This document shows positions 18,596 to 37,177 of a DNA stretch of 64,000 nt, one piece after another. The translations under genes and the position numbers were made by a program. The stretch is from Carallia brachiata (taxonomy: Eukaryota > Streptophyta > Magnoliopsida > Malpighiales > Rhizophoraceae): contig JADCRB010000007.1 of the NCBI GenBank assembly GCA_021464245.1, positions 6,757,855 through 6,821,854 of the forward strand, in the 5' to 3' direction. The stretch's first letter is position 1. Each line of letters begins with the position of its first letter. The notes under the pieces are model-generated. The model was given only the letters and a program-made list of their open reading frames with translations, ran no database searches and was not told the DNA's origin.

Positions 18596-18988
18596 TTTCT
18601 GTTCCTGAGGCCCGCAACGTGCTTATAAAATAAGTGATTATATTATACAATATAATAAAAAATATATAATATTTTTTATATTTATAAAATAATATATAAA
18701 ATATAAAAAATATATAATTAGTCTAAATGGTAATATATTTATTAGATTAAAAAATTTTAATTATTAATAATTATTCACATAATTTTAATAATTTTATTTA
18801 ATATATCATATAATTTTTTATAATTATTTTATTAGTTCTTATATTTTATATGTTTATACTGATCGTATATTTTTTTAATATTTTATATATATTTTTATAA
18901 ATATAAAAAAAAAATATATTTTAGTTGTTATGTTGTTTTTTCAATTACGTACAACCATCCAATTTTACATGAAACAAATTTTTCTGTT
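18596..18988. mobile_element. Short AT-rich insertion in copy 2 flanked by TTTCTGTT
   Basis: Copy 1 runs straight through at about 2772-2790 (agatttccattttccgaatt). In copy 2 the same site has TTTCTGTT at 18596-18603, 377 bp of very AT-rich DNA, and TTTCTGTT again at 18981-18988. An 8 bp duplication suggests a hAT-like event, but no matching terminal inverted repeats were found at the borders, so the class is open. It has no coding capacity. Confidence 0.62.
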
Positions 18989-19515
18989 TCCGAATTCCGT
19001 TGTTTTTAAATTCATGGACGAAAGCATCCAAAAGGCGAGTACAGCCTTGAGTTTTGTACATTCGAGACTAGGACCTTTCTGTACTTAGCTACTTTTTATT
19101 ATTGACCACATTTATATCGTTTTTGTTGGTATTATCATATGGACGGCAGTTTCTTCCAATGAAAAAAAAAAAAATCATAGCTGCCAAAGGAAAAAAAGAA
19201 AAGTTGAAAGAAATCACATCAAAATGTTTTATATACGAACTCTTTTTAGTAACTTATTAATATTATTAATTATATTTAGTGCACAATAAGTAAAAATATA
19301 TCATAATAACAATTAAAATTTTATATTATACCAATAACATATGATATGATACAATGGATTTTATTGAAAGACATTGATTATTTATAAGTTACAATATATT
19401 TGTGATGTTGACCATTCCACGTTTAAAAGGGTAAACAAACTTTTATCATTTCCACTATAACAGAAGAACACTTTTCAAAATGAAGAACACGATCGATACA
19501 CTTAAATATTTTTTG

Positions 19516-19847
19516 CGTTAATTTCATTTTTTTATAAAAAAAAAATATCGATATAGATCATCATATATATAGATTGAAGTTAAAATTACTATTGCTGTTC
19601 TCATTCAACCAATCATATAGATTGGATCCACTGTTCAAATACTATTAGTTCTGAGTATGACTCCCTCAAATTTACTACGACTTGAACGAATATAGATCAC
19701 GTACCAACATGTGTGCAGCTTGTTGTTGAATATCAGAGGATATTGACTCCAACTTACTCAGGTAGGGACTCAAATTTAAATCGTGAGTAAAAAAAATATG
19801 TTGAATTACAATTAAACTGCTGTCTACAGTAATTTTCACGTTAATTT
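19516..19847. mobile_element. 314 bp insertion in copy 2 flanked by CGTTAATTT
   Basis: CGTTAATTT occurs at 19516-19524 and again at 19839-19847. The intervening 314 bp is missing from copy 1 (about 3490-3515). The similarity of the flanks may extend several bases further to the left with mismatches. The inner sequence includes gggactcaaatttaaatcgtg near 19766. No terminal inverted repeats or tRNA-like boxes were seen, so it is unclassified. Confidence 0.62.
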
Positions 19848-20782
19848 GATGATTGATAAGTTATGTTGAATTCTCACCTCACCATTCAGGCATCAAAATG
19901 AACATAAACACATTAAAAAGACTTGGCTATGATTTTTGATGTCTAACTCATATTAGTAAATAAATTAAGAAAAGAGGGAAATATTAACGTCGCGCATGGC
20001 GACAGCCCGATGAAACCGTCATATTTGGGACAGGACGCGTCGCCTCATTGGTCTGTGATGCACAATCAGATAACCAAAACCTTCCGCGTCATTTTCACGT
20101 GAATATTACCTGTCATAATTTGCCACCTATTTTTTTATTTTATTTTATTGTATTTTTTTGAGAGAGGCCACCTATGTTTTTTCTTTAAATTATAACTGGT
20201 TCTCGCCGTCAATTCTGCACGACCATTTTTTTAGAAGAGGAAAGGAAAGGAGCCAGGAATCACGGAGGAGAGGAGAAATTGCCATCTATTTTTCCGGAGA
20301 AAATCTTTTCTTTCAAGATTGTTTTCTCGACAATCAAACAGCAGAAGGATTCTCACCCAAAACAGAGAAATCTCTGTCGACAGCTAAAAACCCAGCTGCC
20401 TCTGCCCTTTTCTTTCCTTCATTTCGTTTTCAATTTCAACTGTAGCTTCTCTTATCTGGGCAAGCACCAAATCCTCGGAAATTTCTTTCTTTTCTTCCTT
20501 CCTTCGGTTCGAAAAGGACAACTGATCAAAAAAAAAAAGAAAGAAAAAGCGTCTAAAACCCTAATAAAACTTTTTTGGGGGATTTTGAAAAGTCCCTTCT
20601 GGGTGGCTGCGAAAAGTCAATTACTTGAGAAAGTTTGATTCTTCTTCTTCTTCTACTTTTAAGTATTTCAAGAAGAGAAGGAAAATTGAAAGAGAGTGAA
20701 ACTGGGTTTAAATATTGTTTCTTTCTTCTTTTTTCTAGTGTTCAGTGTAAGAAAGTGTTGATCTTTCTAAGTCAATTTGTTA

Positions 20783-26357
<5,575 letters not shown>

Positions 26358-26484
26358 GATGTTTGAGAACAGGGAGAGTATCCATTAAAAGATTTTAAGT
26401 CACAGTATATTTGCCTGTAGGTTTTGTGGACGAGTGTTTCCATTATATTATCAGCCTGGGCCTTCTTTTGAGGTTTAGACCTTG

Positions 26485-26701
26485 AGCATAATATATTTAT
26501 ATATCTACCTTTCACAAGCTCAAGGCAGGGTTTTGTTCTTTGCTCAGACGATAGTTTTTTGTTAAATATGCAGTGGGCCTTTCTTTTGTTTACTATGAAA
26601 GGCTATCCTTGGTAACTCTAGAAGTCACATTTCTCTTATCTTTTGCAGTTTGGATCATTGAATTTGGATCCATAAATTATTCACTTATTCTTGATCGTTT
26701 C

Positions 26702-26744
<43 letters not shown>

Positions 26745-29700
26745 CACTATATGTGCATTGCACAATATTTACTAGAAATTTTGAATTAACAAAACCCAAT
26801 ATATTAGGGACTATAGTTCACAGCTAAAGAAATGGGCCAAGATCTGGTATTTGAAATGATAAAATGAAAAATACACATGGGAAGTGCCTATTGCGTCCCT
26901 CTCTCCTCTCCCCTGCCCCTCTGTTTTTTTTTTTTTTGGGTCTAAAGCCCTCTGAAGTTTTTGACAATTACACTAATCAATTGGTGATAACAAAGAGAAG
27001 TTTAAAATTGCATTTAATTAGTAAGTGATAGCAAAGAGACGACGCTGCCGATGATGTGATTCTCGAGGGTTGACAAAAATTAGCTAATAATTGTCTATAT
27101 TATAATGCAAATAAGGTGTTGATTTCCCCCCACACATAATTTTTGGGGTTTATTTAGATATAATAAAATTTTATACTAAACATAATATTTTGATATAATA
27201 TAAAAAGATTTAAAATTTTAAATTAATATTCATTATATTATAATAATTTTTTATACTGTATAAAATATTATCTTTATAATATAAAATGTTATATATATAT
27301 ATAATAAAAAAATTTTAAATAAGAAATTTGTGTTTGAGAAAGATTTTCCGTGTGAGCTCAGGTTAGGACAAGTTGATGGCGTGCCTTTGAACATGGTGTG
27401 CTCGGCCACCCAGAGGCATTATTCCCAAAGATACCGGATCAGAATTGTCAAAAACGTTATTTTTCTTTAGATGCCTACCAAAGACGAAGGATTTTGGGGG
27501 ATGTGATAGACTTCTAAATCTGCGGTGTACCTTATTTTACAAACTTGTACAATTATATAATATGATATATGGAAAAAGTCAGTAAGCATATATTAATCGA
27601 CATACGTTGATAAGTAGATGCTAATTTATGTAATTGTGAATAAATTTTGTTATAATTACATAAAATATACGCATAATTATACTAATTATTATCTGCCTAC
27701 AAACATTATCTAAATTGTTTGTTTATATAATAATAAACTACGATATAAACTATGATGCAAGCAATTTCAGGTCGCCCCAACTTTCTCTGACCACTTTACG
27801 TCAAAAAAAAAAAAAAAACCTTTCTCAGACCACAACTTTCTTAGCTTTAGGTGAATCGAGGAGGGCAGGTTGAGAGAGTCAGAGTGAGAACAATCATCAC
27901 TTTTTTCCCCCTCTTACTGAAGACTCTATGATGATATGACCTCATAAGTTTGTCAATAAACACACATTGTGAGATTACAAGAGTTCAGACTTGCTTGAAT
28001 TTGTCTGGCTCAAATCTCCTTGATAAATAGTTTGAAAACTTTTTTAACATGTAATTGTAAATATATAGTGAATACATAATAATTAAAAGTATTAAATTTT
28101 AAAAATTAAATTATTAAATATTATTAAATCAATAACATATTTTTTATATATCTCACTAAATATATTTATTAAATATATTTATATAACTATGCTGATAAAT
28201 AATTGTTTAGGGGTTGCCGACACAAAATCTTCAAACAAACCCATAATCACACTTAGTCAACGATGTGCCGAAATATGCTTTAATTTCTTGGGGCTAGGAC
28301 TCATCATTAGCATATGATGTCAATAAATGGGTAGGTTTTGAAAAACTTGCCATGGATGACTTGGTCTTAGGCATTAATTTAACTAACATGATTACAGCGA
28401 GCGAGCAAGAGGCAGAAAGTATAGGTTATGAGTATCCAGCAATGCAGGGCGAATCGTATTAATAAATTAAGCCATTATCTTCTATTTTAAAAATTTAATT
28501 AAACATACATCGCTCGAGTTAATTTTACGAGGTTCATCTTATAAACTTAATTTGAAATTTGAATTTAAGAACATAGAGATTGGTTATGAAATTAATTGAG
28601 AGGTGATAAATTCAACAATTACAATTAATCTCCTCAATTTTTATATCATTAACAGAAACTTAAAAAAAAAAAAAAAGTATGCCAGCACAGTTAACTTGCC
28701 GCAAGAAATTGCAACGCTTCAAACAATTCCCAACCACACGCCAACTATTTTGGTTATAATAATTAAAAACATCCAGAAGGCTGTGGAAATTTAAGACGAT
28801 TTTCAGCCTGTAGGAAAAGCTGATCCATTCCTTTTTAAGGGCTTGTTTGGATAATTTCTAAAAGAAAAGAAAAAGAAAAGAATTTTTTTTTCTTTTCTAT
28901 TTATTTTTATCGATCTAAATAACTATCTTTTACTTTTTCTCTCACAAATTATTATTTATTTTTTTTTTCATAATTTTTTATTTTTTATTAATTATAATAT
29001 TATTATTACTGTATTATTTTTATTTTTTTATTTACTTTCTATCTAATTTTTTACTATACGATCACACTTTAAGGCTCGTCATTTTACACGTGAAAATTGA
29101 GTATTGAGAGAGAAAGAAAGATAAATAGACAGAACAAAGGGGAAAACTTGGAGGGACATGGGCAGGCCGCAAGCATCACTCATCATTAATGCGTTCAAAC
29201 CTGAAAATCAAAAGAACAAGAAAATCTCGCCTGCCTTTTCATCACTCACTACAAATTCAAAATTTTTCTTCCTTTTCGAAAGTGTCCGAGCAAACTAAAT
29301 TTTTTTTTTTTTGAAACGGATAAATAAATAAAAAAATTATATAATTATATTTAAATAATAATAAATAATAGTATAACTTTTTAACAAAATTTAATAATTT
29401 ATCTTTTTTTATAAATTTAATTCATTATATACAGTATTTTATTGATATTTTAAGAAAATTTTTAATTTAATTTTAAAATGAATATAATTTATTTATAATT
29501 TTATTCAATATAATAAATAGGATCTACTTATATAATAGATTTAAAAATAATATATAAATAATATTATATCATAAATTAATTTTATTTAAAAAATAAAATT
29601 AATAAATACTTTAAAAGAAGAAAAAAATTATTTTAAAATTACTTTTATCAAATCAAAAGGTTTTTTTCAAGAAAAAAATTGTCCAGAGTAGAAATAAATA

Positions 29701-30158
29701 CAGTTCACAAGCGCCACGTGGGGGACCCCCAGAACCTACTTCTTCCATTGCTTAGCCTCTCGCCGCACTGGTTGTCCTCTTCTGCAGTCTGCCTTGCAAT
29801 GATCATCATCATGGTGATCAAGACTGACATCAACCCACCACTATCCCCTCCTCCCCATGACAGCTGGACCTATTCCTCCCAACCTGAACCTATGTCCTCC
29901 TTTTTTTTGTTTTTTTGTATATAATATACATGCATCATACAGAAAATAATAATCTATTTTTAAAATAAAAACAAGAAAGAAAAAAATAAAATAAAAAAAG
30001 GAAAGAAAAAGAAAATCAATAGAAAAAGGAGAACAAAAAAAGCAAAAAAGAAGGCGGACATCTCTTCGTTGTGGATGCACCTTTATAAAGACCACTTCTT
30101 TTTGGCTAACAAGCACGATTTTGAGGCAAAGACAAAATCTTTAGAGAGAGGGGGAGCG
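26485..30158. other. Intergenic AT-rich region with microsatellite and possible MITE
   Basis: No gene is supported. A pure (TA)n run occupies 26705-26741. A possible MITE terminus, TAAGGGCTTGTTTGGATAA, lies at 28838-28856 and is followed by A/T-rich DNA to about 29060, but no matching right end was found. The stretch 29679-30158 upstream of the DUF1685 gene is GC-richer at first (a cacgtggg G-box-like motif near 29716) and then purine-rich, and probably includes that gene's promoter and leader. Confidence 0.5.
26705..26741. repeat. (TA)n microsatellite
   Basis: An uninterrupted run of about 18 TA units lies about 220 bp beyond the right end of duplication copy 2. Confidence 0.95.
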
Positions 30159-31555
30159 ATGGGAGACATTTGTTGTGAAGAGGAATCATGGGTTTCTTCT
30201 AGAAATCTAATCCAAGAAAAGGAAACTGATCAAACCCATCATCAAACAGGCATTGATGATGATGATGATGATGATTATGATGATGATGCTACTTTCTGCC
30301 AAGAAACTGAGGATATATGGCAAAAAGTAAGCCAAAGCAACACCACCGCTACAAGAAACAGCTGTAAACTCAACAAAACTAGTAGCAGTCTTGCAATGAG
30401 CAACAAGAAGAAGAAAAAAAACCACGTGCTGCTAGAAGGGTATGTGGAGGTGACCAGTGAGAGTAACAGTCTTGAGGATGATTTGAAGAAGACAAAGAGC
30501 CTGACTGACGAGGATCTTGATGAGTTAAAAGGGTGCGTAGATCTTGGCTTTGGTTTCAGTTATGATGAGATCCCCGAGCTATGTAATACATTGCCGGCCC
30601 TCGAGCTGTGTTACTCCATGAGCCAGAAGTTTCGTGATGAGCACCACCACAAGTCTCCTGACCATAGAACTTCTCCTGTTGCTGCTGTGCCCGAGGCTTC
30701 TTCCGGTCCTGTTGCTAATTGGAAGATCTCTAGTCCTGGTGAGTTGCAAGACATTATCTTGTTGATTAATGTGGAAATTATTTGTCAAATTTGGTTGATT
30801 GTCTTTGCATTGGATTGGCAAACCAGATGATCATGTGGGTTATATTGTAAGTTTGTAGATTAATCACGTCACATTTGGTTGGATTCCCTGATGGAAGGAA
30901 TTTACAATCCATTAAAAATTAGATCCAAAAACTGCGTTTGTCTAGGACCATGCCGTGGCCCTCTAGTACAATTGATTACAATTCAAACCGGAAACATACA
31001 AGGGAAGTAGAAAGCTTATAGAAAGAAGTGATGTTGTCTGCTTTTTCGTATATTAATGATGAGATGTAAAATGCTCTCCATCCTTGCTGTGATGTGTTGA
31101 ATCATGATCTCAAACGATTTTGAGAAGTAAATTTGTTTGCATATTTTATGTAGGCTCTGATTTGGAAACTAATTTTCTGATGCAAGTAGCTTTCGCCTTC
31201 TTTAAGCACATTCAAACACTTACACTATTTTCTGAATACAAGGAGTTACCTGCCGAGATGGGAGATATCATCTCCTTGTTTTCCGTCTCTCCCAGTGGTT
31301 GGTTTGTGGTTAAAGTAAATGGCACAATAGAATCCTGAGCTTAGTTTGCTTATTGGGATCATATTTTTCTCCGTTTTGAAGAAATTTTAAATGTGTCAAT
31401 CACTTGATTCTAACTTGTTCGTTTCTCGTGTTACTGATTCAGGTGACCATCCCGAAGATGTTAAGGCCAGGCTCAAATTTTGGGCACAGACTGTGGCTTG
31501 TACTGTTAGATTATGCAGCTTAAGGGAAGTTGGTGCTCAGAGGACTCATCAGTGA
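30159..31555 (+). CDS. DUF1685 family protein (two exons, 230 aa)
   Basis: Exon 1 at 30159-30738 and exon 2 at 31443-31555 join in frame (AGT CCT G|GT GAC CAT) to 230 codons plus a stop. The C-terminal half carries the DUF1685 signature: SLTDEDLDELKGCVDLGFGF, SYDEIPELCNTLPALELCYS, and in exon 2 HPEDVKARLKFWAQTVACTV. The N-terminal half is poorly conserved, with an Asp run encoded by a GAT repeat (30252-30290) and a Lys run near 30405-30420 that may act as a nuclear signal. The family is plant-specific and has no established biochemical role. In-frame codons continue upstream of the chosen ATG (to 30069), but this ATG sits in a purine-rich context and starts MGDICCEEE, which looks like a natural start. 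A poly-A signal (aataaa) occurs near 31856. Confidence 0.88.
30252..30290 (+). repeat. (GAT)n coding microsatellite
   Basis: A GAT-rich tract inside exon 1 of the DUF1685 gene encodes a run of Asp interrupted by Tyr. Such tracts vary in length without shifting the frame. Confidence 0.85.
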
Positions 31556-33148
31556 GATAAACTGAGGCATGTTTCCTCAGCCATGGAAAGCCAAGAATCT
31601 GGACCTTCAGGCCAAGCTTGTGGTTATCCACTCATTCTTTCATACTTAAGTGCTGGCTCATCTTTATAATGGAATGAACCTACCAGAGCCTATTGAATGA
31701 TGAGTCGAAAAGAAGAGAAATGTGTCAGGTTTGAGATTAACCAGATACTGATATTAGCTTAACTTCATAGCAGAAATCTTATGATTATTTACTTCTGTAT
31801 ACACATAGGACTTCAACTATTTCTGTTTAGCGCATCGAAAATGAGTTGTTGTTTGAATAAAATCATTCTTATTATTGATAGTTCATGACTGATCTCATAA
31901 CTAGATTGGGCTGTGTATTTTTATGCAGTGGTGAGAGTCTTCAGTAGAGCCTTCACTGGCTACTTTGAGACCTCTGCATTTGCTTAGGTAATTAATCTAA
32001 CTGGGCTGAGTGAGGGTACTATCATTTTCCACTATGAGCGATCCCTAAATGAAACCGGTGGTTCCCTGATGCTAACAACTTTCACTTGCCATTGACTGAC
32101 TGTTGTTTGTCCATCCTATGGATAGATGAAGCACACATTTGGCTGGTATGGCAGAGGAGCTGGGGGAGGAAAGGGTTAGGATCAATGAAGCTTAAGTGCA
32201 CTATGTGCCTGTGTCTATTGTTAACACAGTTCTCTCTTTAGACCTTATTTTATTGCCTCCAAGCGTTTGATTTGGTGTTGTGTGTCTTGACACTAATGTC
32301 AAGATTGGACTCTCAGCCATATGTTTTGTAAGGTATTGGTTGTTTGATTTTGGCATTGAGCTGGGTCGTTCCTCTTTATCAGTAATTTATGAGAGCCTTT
32401 CGTGGAACGTTGAGAGCATGGGAAGCATACTTGTTTCTGTGCTCTTTAATAAGTATCTATTGATGAGATAACTATAGCCAAATTCTTTTGCAGATTGCAA
32501 GGATGGGTTGGGACATGGTCCCTTTCTGACAAAATTTAGTTTTTGGTACTCTGGTGTTTCTTTGGGGTCATCTGATATCCATTGTCAGCTCTTTTCCCTG
32601 ATAGTTGAAATCATGCAATTGTCAATACCTTTACCTTATCACTCCTTGAATACATATGAGAAATAAATAATTTTTCTGAGCAGATGGATGTCATGTTGGA
32701 AAGTTCAGGGGTAGAATTAGGTTCTTCATTTTCACCACAAACGGATAGGCGGGGTCGACTTTTCAAAATACAAATCAATTGCTCTATTTTTCCAAGTGGA
32801 AGTGGATTGACACTTTCAACTCGAGGCTTTGCAGATTGATTGAAAACAAGTTGGAGAGCATATGCTTTCTTTGGAAGAAAAATCACTGTGGATGTTGGAA
32901 ATCATGAGAAACCTTCCTTGCATAAATACAAATTTATGCTGTAAAAAATATTTCAATCTACAAGTCTTTAATTTATTATGCATTTCAAAATAGAGATGTG
33001 CATGTTAATAAGGAAGCAATATTGCCAACAATTCCAAACCACACATCCTGAGGTAATAATGATCCAAACATTTTATTGGAATAACCAGTTTTTATGCAAC
33101 CAGACTCTAAGTTTGTTCTCCTTCGTGAGAACTTAGAATCTTGATCCT
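31556..33148. other. Gap between converging DUF1685 and glutathione peroxidase genes
   Basis: The two neighbouring genes converge on this stretch. It should hold both 3' untranslated regions; aataaa near 31856 fits the + gene, and tttatt near 33073 (aataaa on -) fits the - gene. Short open frames here show no family resemblance. Confidence 0.5.
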
Positions 33149-35421
33149 TTACGAAGATTCCAACAGATCTTGTATATCTTTCTGCGAAAAATAAAATGGA
33201 AAATGAGCATCAGATGAATTTTCTGATAAGCTGTGGAGCTAGACACAGCAAAAGGAAAAGAATTGCTCAAACCTCAATTTTGAGTGGTGAAGTAGTGGGA
33301 GCATATCTCTCCACAACCTTCCCTTCTTTGTTCACCAAGAATTTTGTGAAATTCCATTTGATGGCATCCATAAACAATCCTCCTTTTTGGGATTTCAAGA
33401 ACTTGTACAGAGGGGCTGCATTCTTTCCATTCACCTCAATCTACAAAAACCCAGAAAAAAAGATCATCTTTAAGATGACTAATGCCTGTTTCCAATTAGT
33501 TGAAAAAATGGCTTACCCCTTATACAATTACAATACATCAAGGTGTAAAGTTTAAGCTAATAAATAGATGGCAAGATAGAAAATATTTTTTCTTTAGGTG
33601 CCTTTTCGATCAGTTTTTGATGCTCAGATTCCCAGCTTGGACAAGCAGGTGGCCTTCTGGTGTTCTAGCTCATGAATAATTGGCACTGGCATGGGTAATA
33701 AGGTGGGAAAATTTTCTAAACTGAAGATTAGAAATGAGGCATAATGAAAACAAAAAAGTGGTTTTAGAGGTGCAATGATGGAACTCCATATTTGTAATGA
33801 AGTGGATAAACAAGTTCCTTTGGAACAGCCCAAGTTGATGCACAGCTAATAAAGTCTTTTTCTTATGATAGTTTTCAAGTGGTACGTGACACTAACCTTA
33901 TCAAAAATTGGGAATTCAGCTTTGAACAATGTGCATGCCACTTCTTGAATCTCCTCATTGCTTCCTGGTTCTTGTCCGGCAAACTGGTTGCAAGGAAATG
34001 CCAAGATCTCGAAACCTGCTAGAACAACGAATTCCAGGATTTACGAGGTTCAAACTACTACTACTGCTACTTGAGCTGGAGATGAAAGAACAAAATGCAG
34101 GTTCACTGTTGCATAAATTTTGACAAGTTGCATCATATCTGTTTCCATGAGTGAGTGACAAACCTTTGCTTTTGTACTTTTCATATACAACGTTTAATTC
34201 CTTGTAGTTTGATTGCGTTAAGCCACTGCAAAAACAGAGAATAGCAATAAGAATAGCAGTGCATAAGGTTGAATATTGAATATAGTTGGACTAAAAATCT
34301 AATTTCTACTTAAAACTGGACCTGAGCCATACAAAACATAAGCGCCACACATGAATATCAAACTATAAGAAACACAATATTGGCCAGTGTCAGCATTCAC
34401 AAAAACTAGTGCAGGTAAAACCAGAACGCTAAAATTCTAAATTGGTATCTAACGTTTGGGCTAAGGCAGAGAAGAACTTTTCTAACGAAAGGAAGTGTCC
34501 TGCCAGCCATTAATCTGACATCCTAGATTATTATCTTTCTTTGTAGGCTTCTTCATTTCCTATGCCAACAGCTAAATCATTCCTCAATGGATTTCGTTCG
34601 TATACTGCTTATCAGGAATGCTGACTCAGAAAACCTCTCAACGAGATATTATCAAGACTAACGTTGAAGAGGAATCGATGAGCCAAGAAGGCCAAACACA
34701 AAGAATTACCATTTAGACGCAACATTCACAATCAGAAGGACCTTCCCGTTGTAGTCACTCAGGCTAACATCATTTCCACGGATATCCTGCAAGCCAACTA
34801 CATCTGTAACTCTATATGAACTGTGAACATAAATCCCGTTTTAGTAAAAAATCAGCATCAAAGCAATTGCATTAAGGTCCCCAAATTCACACTTTTAAAC
34901 TTTATAATCTGGTTGCGGTTCACGTTGAATACTAGCAGGCCTAATTATAAAGAATTCTACAATACTAATATCACAAAACAATACTTCTTGCTCAGAATTT
35001 AAAACCAAAAAAAAAACAAAAACAAAAGAAAAAGCCCACAAAGCACAAACAAAAAGAAATGCAGAAACAAAAAAAAAAAAAGAAGGAATTGCAATTTCAA
35101 TCCTACTTCTTTCTTCTATGGAATCTCAAATCCACTGCAGTCGCTAGAGACCAAGAATAAGAGAAACAAACAGGAAAGTTAAAATCTTTATTTCTACCCT
35201 CCATAATTGTGAGAAACCAAACACATACAACTAATAAAAGATGGAATCAAGAGTCAAGTCAAGTATGCAGAATTTAACTCAAGTACCTTGACAGTGAATT
35301 CATAGATGGACTTGGGCATTTCTTGAGCCATATTTCTTGAAGAGAAAGGAGGAGGGTAGCTGTAGAAGAGAAAGAATGCAAGAACAAGAAAGATAAGAGA
35401 AACCCAGTTGGTCAAATGCAT
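33149..35421 (-). CDS. Membrane-anchored thiol (glutathione) peroxidase, plant GPX family
   Basis: Six minus-strand exons, 35421-35287, 34786-34710, 34225-34164, 34015-33897, 33440-33273 and 33181-33149, join in frame to 197 codons with GT-AG borders. Residues 1-30 hold one hydrophobic segment ([12 protein letters not shown]), probably a signal anchor or signal peptide as in anchored plant isoforms. The peroxidase fold follows, with NVASKCGLT (Cys71, spanning the exon 2/3 border), [13 protein letters not shown] with the catalytic Gln, a resolving Cys in EVACTLF, and KWNFTKFLV with the catalytic Trp. Cys replaces the selenocysteine of animal enzymes. Plant enzymes of this type reduce hydrogen and lipid peroxides, usually with thioredoxin as reductant. 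An internal Met at residue 31 (MAQEMPKS) could give a shorter soluble form. The exact paralogue number cannot be assigned from sequence alone. Confidence 0.94.
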
Positions 35422-37177
35422 GATCCTCACCACCTATATATGATAAGTATCATTAAATTCCGAAGAAACGTATATTTCCTTTCCTCATAAGGACTTCTAA
35501 CAATGATGTCAACGTTTGACAATTTATTTATTTATTATTTCTTGGAAAAATTTCTTCTTGATATGATACCGTTTGCATTTAAGAGGGCACGAACTGGCAG
35601 GTGTGTGGGCGGGCGATATTAATGCCGCGTATATATGGAAAGCAAAATAGCATGTACGTACTATTATAATTTAGTTAGTAATTCAGTGCATATTTTTTTT
35701 AATTAATTTAGATTAGCTCTGTGTCCTGTTATTGTATTTTAAAATTTTAAAATATTGTGTACTGCACGAGTTTTAAATTTATTAACATAAAAATTGAATT
35801 AGAAGAGATTAACTCAGATCTAATAATATTTAGGTAGTAAATTTTTTTGTGAAAGAGATTAAATGAGAGTAATAATAGATAATTTATAACTTTGACTCAC
35901 AATTACAATAACTTATATACTTAAAATATATTTTTTTAAGTAAAAAAAAAAAAAGTATGTGCATATCTTGCCAGAGATATCATAAGAGTTGAAACATCAT
36001 ATTTGACAAATAAATAAACAACGCACATAAATACATTTTAATGGTTGAGAATTTAGATTGATAATTTTCAAATTTTAAGTCACAAAATCTAATCTTAAAG
36101 AAATACGAAATATTTATGAAAATAAAAGGAGTTAGCTACATTGTAATTTTTAGCCACTTAAACTCCTAAAAATTAAATAAGTAAATAACTAAAAAAAATA
36201 GAAAACAAATAAGACAGCTAAAACATCCAATTCAAAGAATGTCTTAATCAAATTTAAAATGATTCGTGCATTTTGGTTTATCTATTCCAACAGTTTCTTG
36301 TTAATCAGAGCCATATATAAAAGGAAAAGAAGTTCCGTGTGAAAGTTGAGTTAGTTGGCCTGCATGAACGCCTCTTAAAGGACACTTCATGAAAGCGGGC
36401 AAGCCATGTACGGGAGTGGTCCGTGGTTGTTTTTATTATTTTTTAGCATTATTCTAAATCTTATAAACTAATCTATAAACACTAGATCCCGAAATTAATA
36501 ACATATTGATGTTTGTACTGGGTACCTAACTTTTTCCTTTTTAAAGTCAGCAGCTAAATCAGACACGGCTGTGTGGTTTTTATTGGGTTTGACTCGTTGC
36601 GTTCTTAAACAAATTTTGTTATAAAATCTTCACTTCTTTGCGAGATGAGGCAGTTTAGTCATTTGGGCCTGTGAAAAGTCTGTTTAAAATGGTTATGTAT
36701 GCTGGAAAACTTACGTTATTACGAAAAAGGCCGTAAAAAAGAAAAGAGTCAATAAGACTTGAATATGAAATTGAGAGATTTCAACAAGGGTATCATGATT
36801 TTATTTACCATGTGACAATCACATTGTAGACTAAATTCACCAAAAATGATGTGTGTAAAGTGAATCTTTGGGTGTATAAATCACTAATCAAGAATAGTCC
36901 CACCTTATTCCATCCTAAAATAAAATCCTAAAATAAAATCGTTGTTCTAAAAGGGTAAATAAATTTATCTCCTACGGGTACAAATTCAAAACTATCACCT
37001 TTGCACTAAGTTATGTGTGCACTAGAATGCAAATGCAATCAATTCTTTGGCTGCACCGCTTCCATGTGCTAGTGAATTTGAACCCATCCTTTGCAGTTGG
37101 AATCAATGGCAACATGCCAAGGATGAAAATGGTTCCACAACTACAAGAAGAATTAGAGATGGTCTTACAGATTAGAA
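35422..37177. other. Intergenic AT-rich region upstream of the peroxidase
   Basis: No gene was recognised. It contains the promoter side of the peroxidase gene (35422-about 35660), AT-rich DNA, and a short tandem cctaaaataaaat repeat near 36912-36937. There are no convincing splice-flanked open frames. Confidence 0.5.

Noticed and set aside
28838..29660. Possible MITE starting TAAGGGCTTGTTTGG.
   Set aside because: The left end resembles a Harbinger-type terminus, but no matching right end or target duplication was found.
33196..33555. 119-codon + strand open frame.
   Set aside because: It lies antisense to exon 5 of the glutathione peroxidase gene and is explained by that exon's composition.
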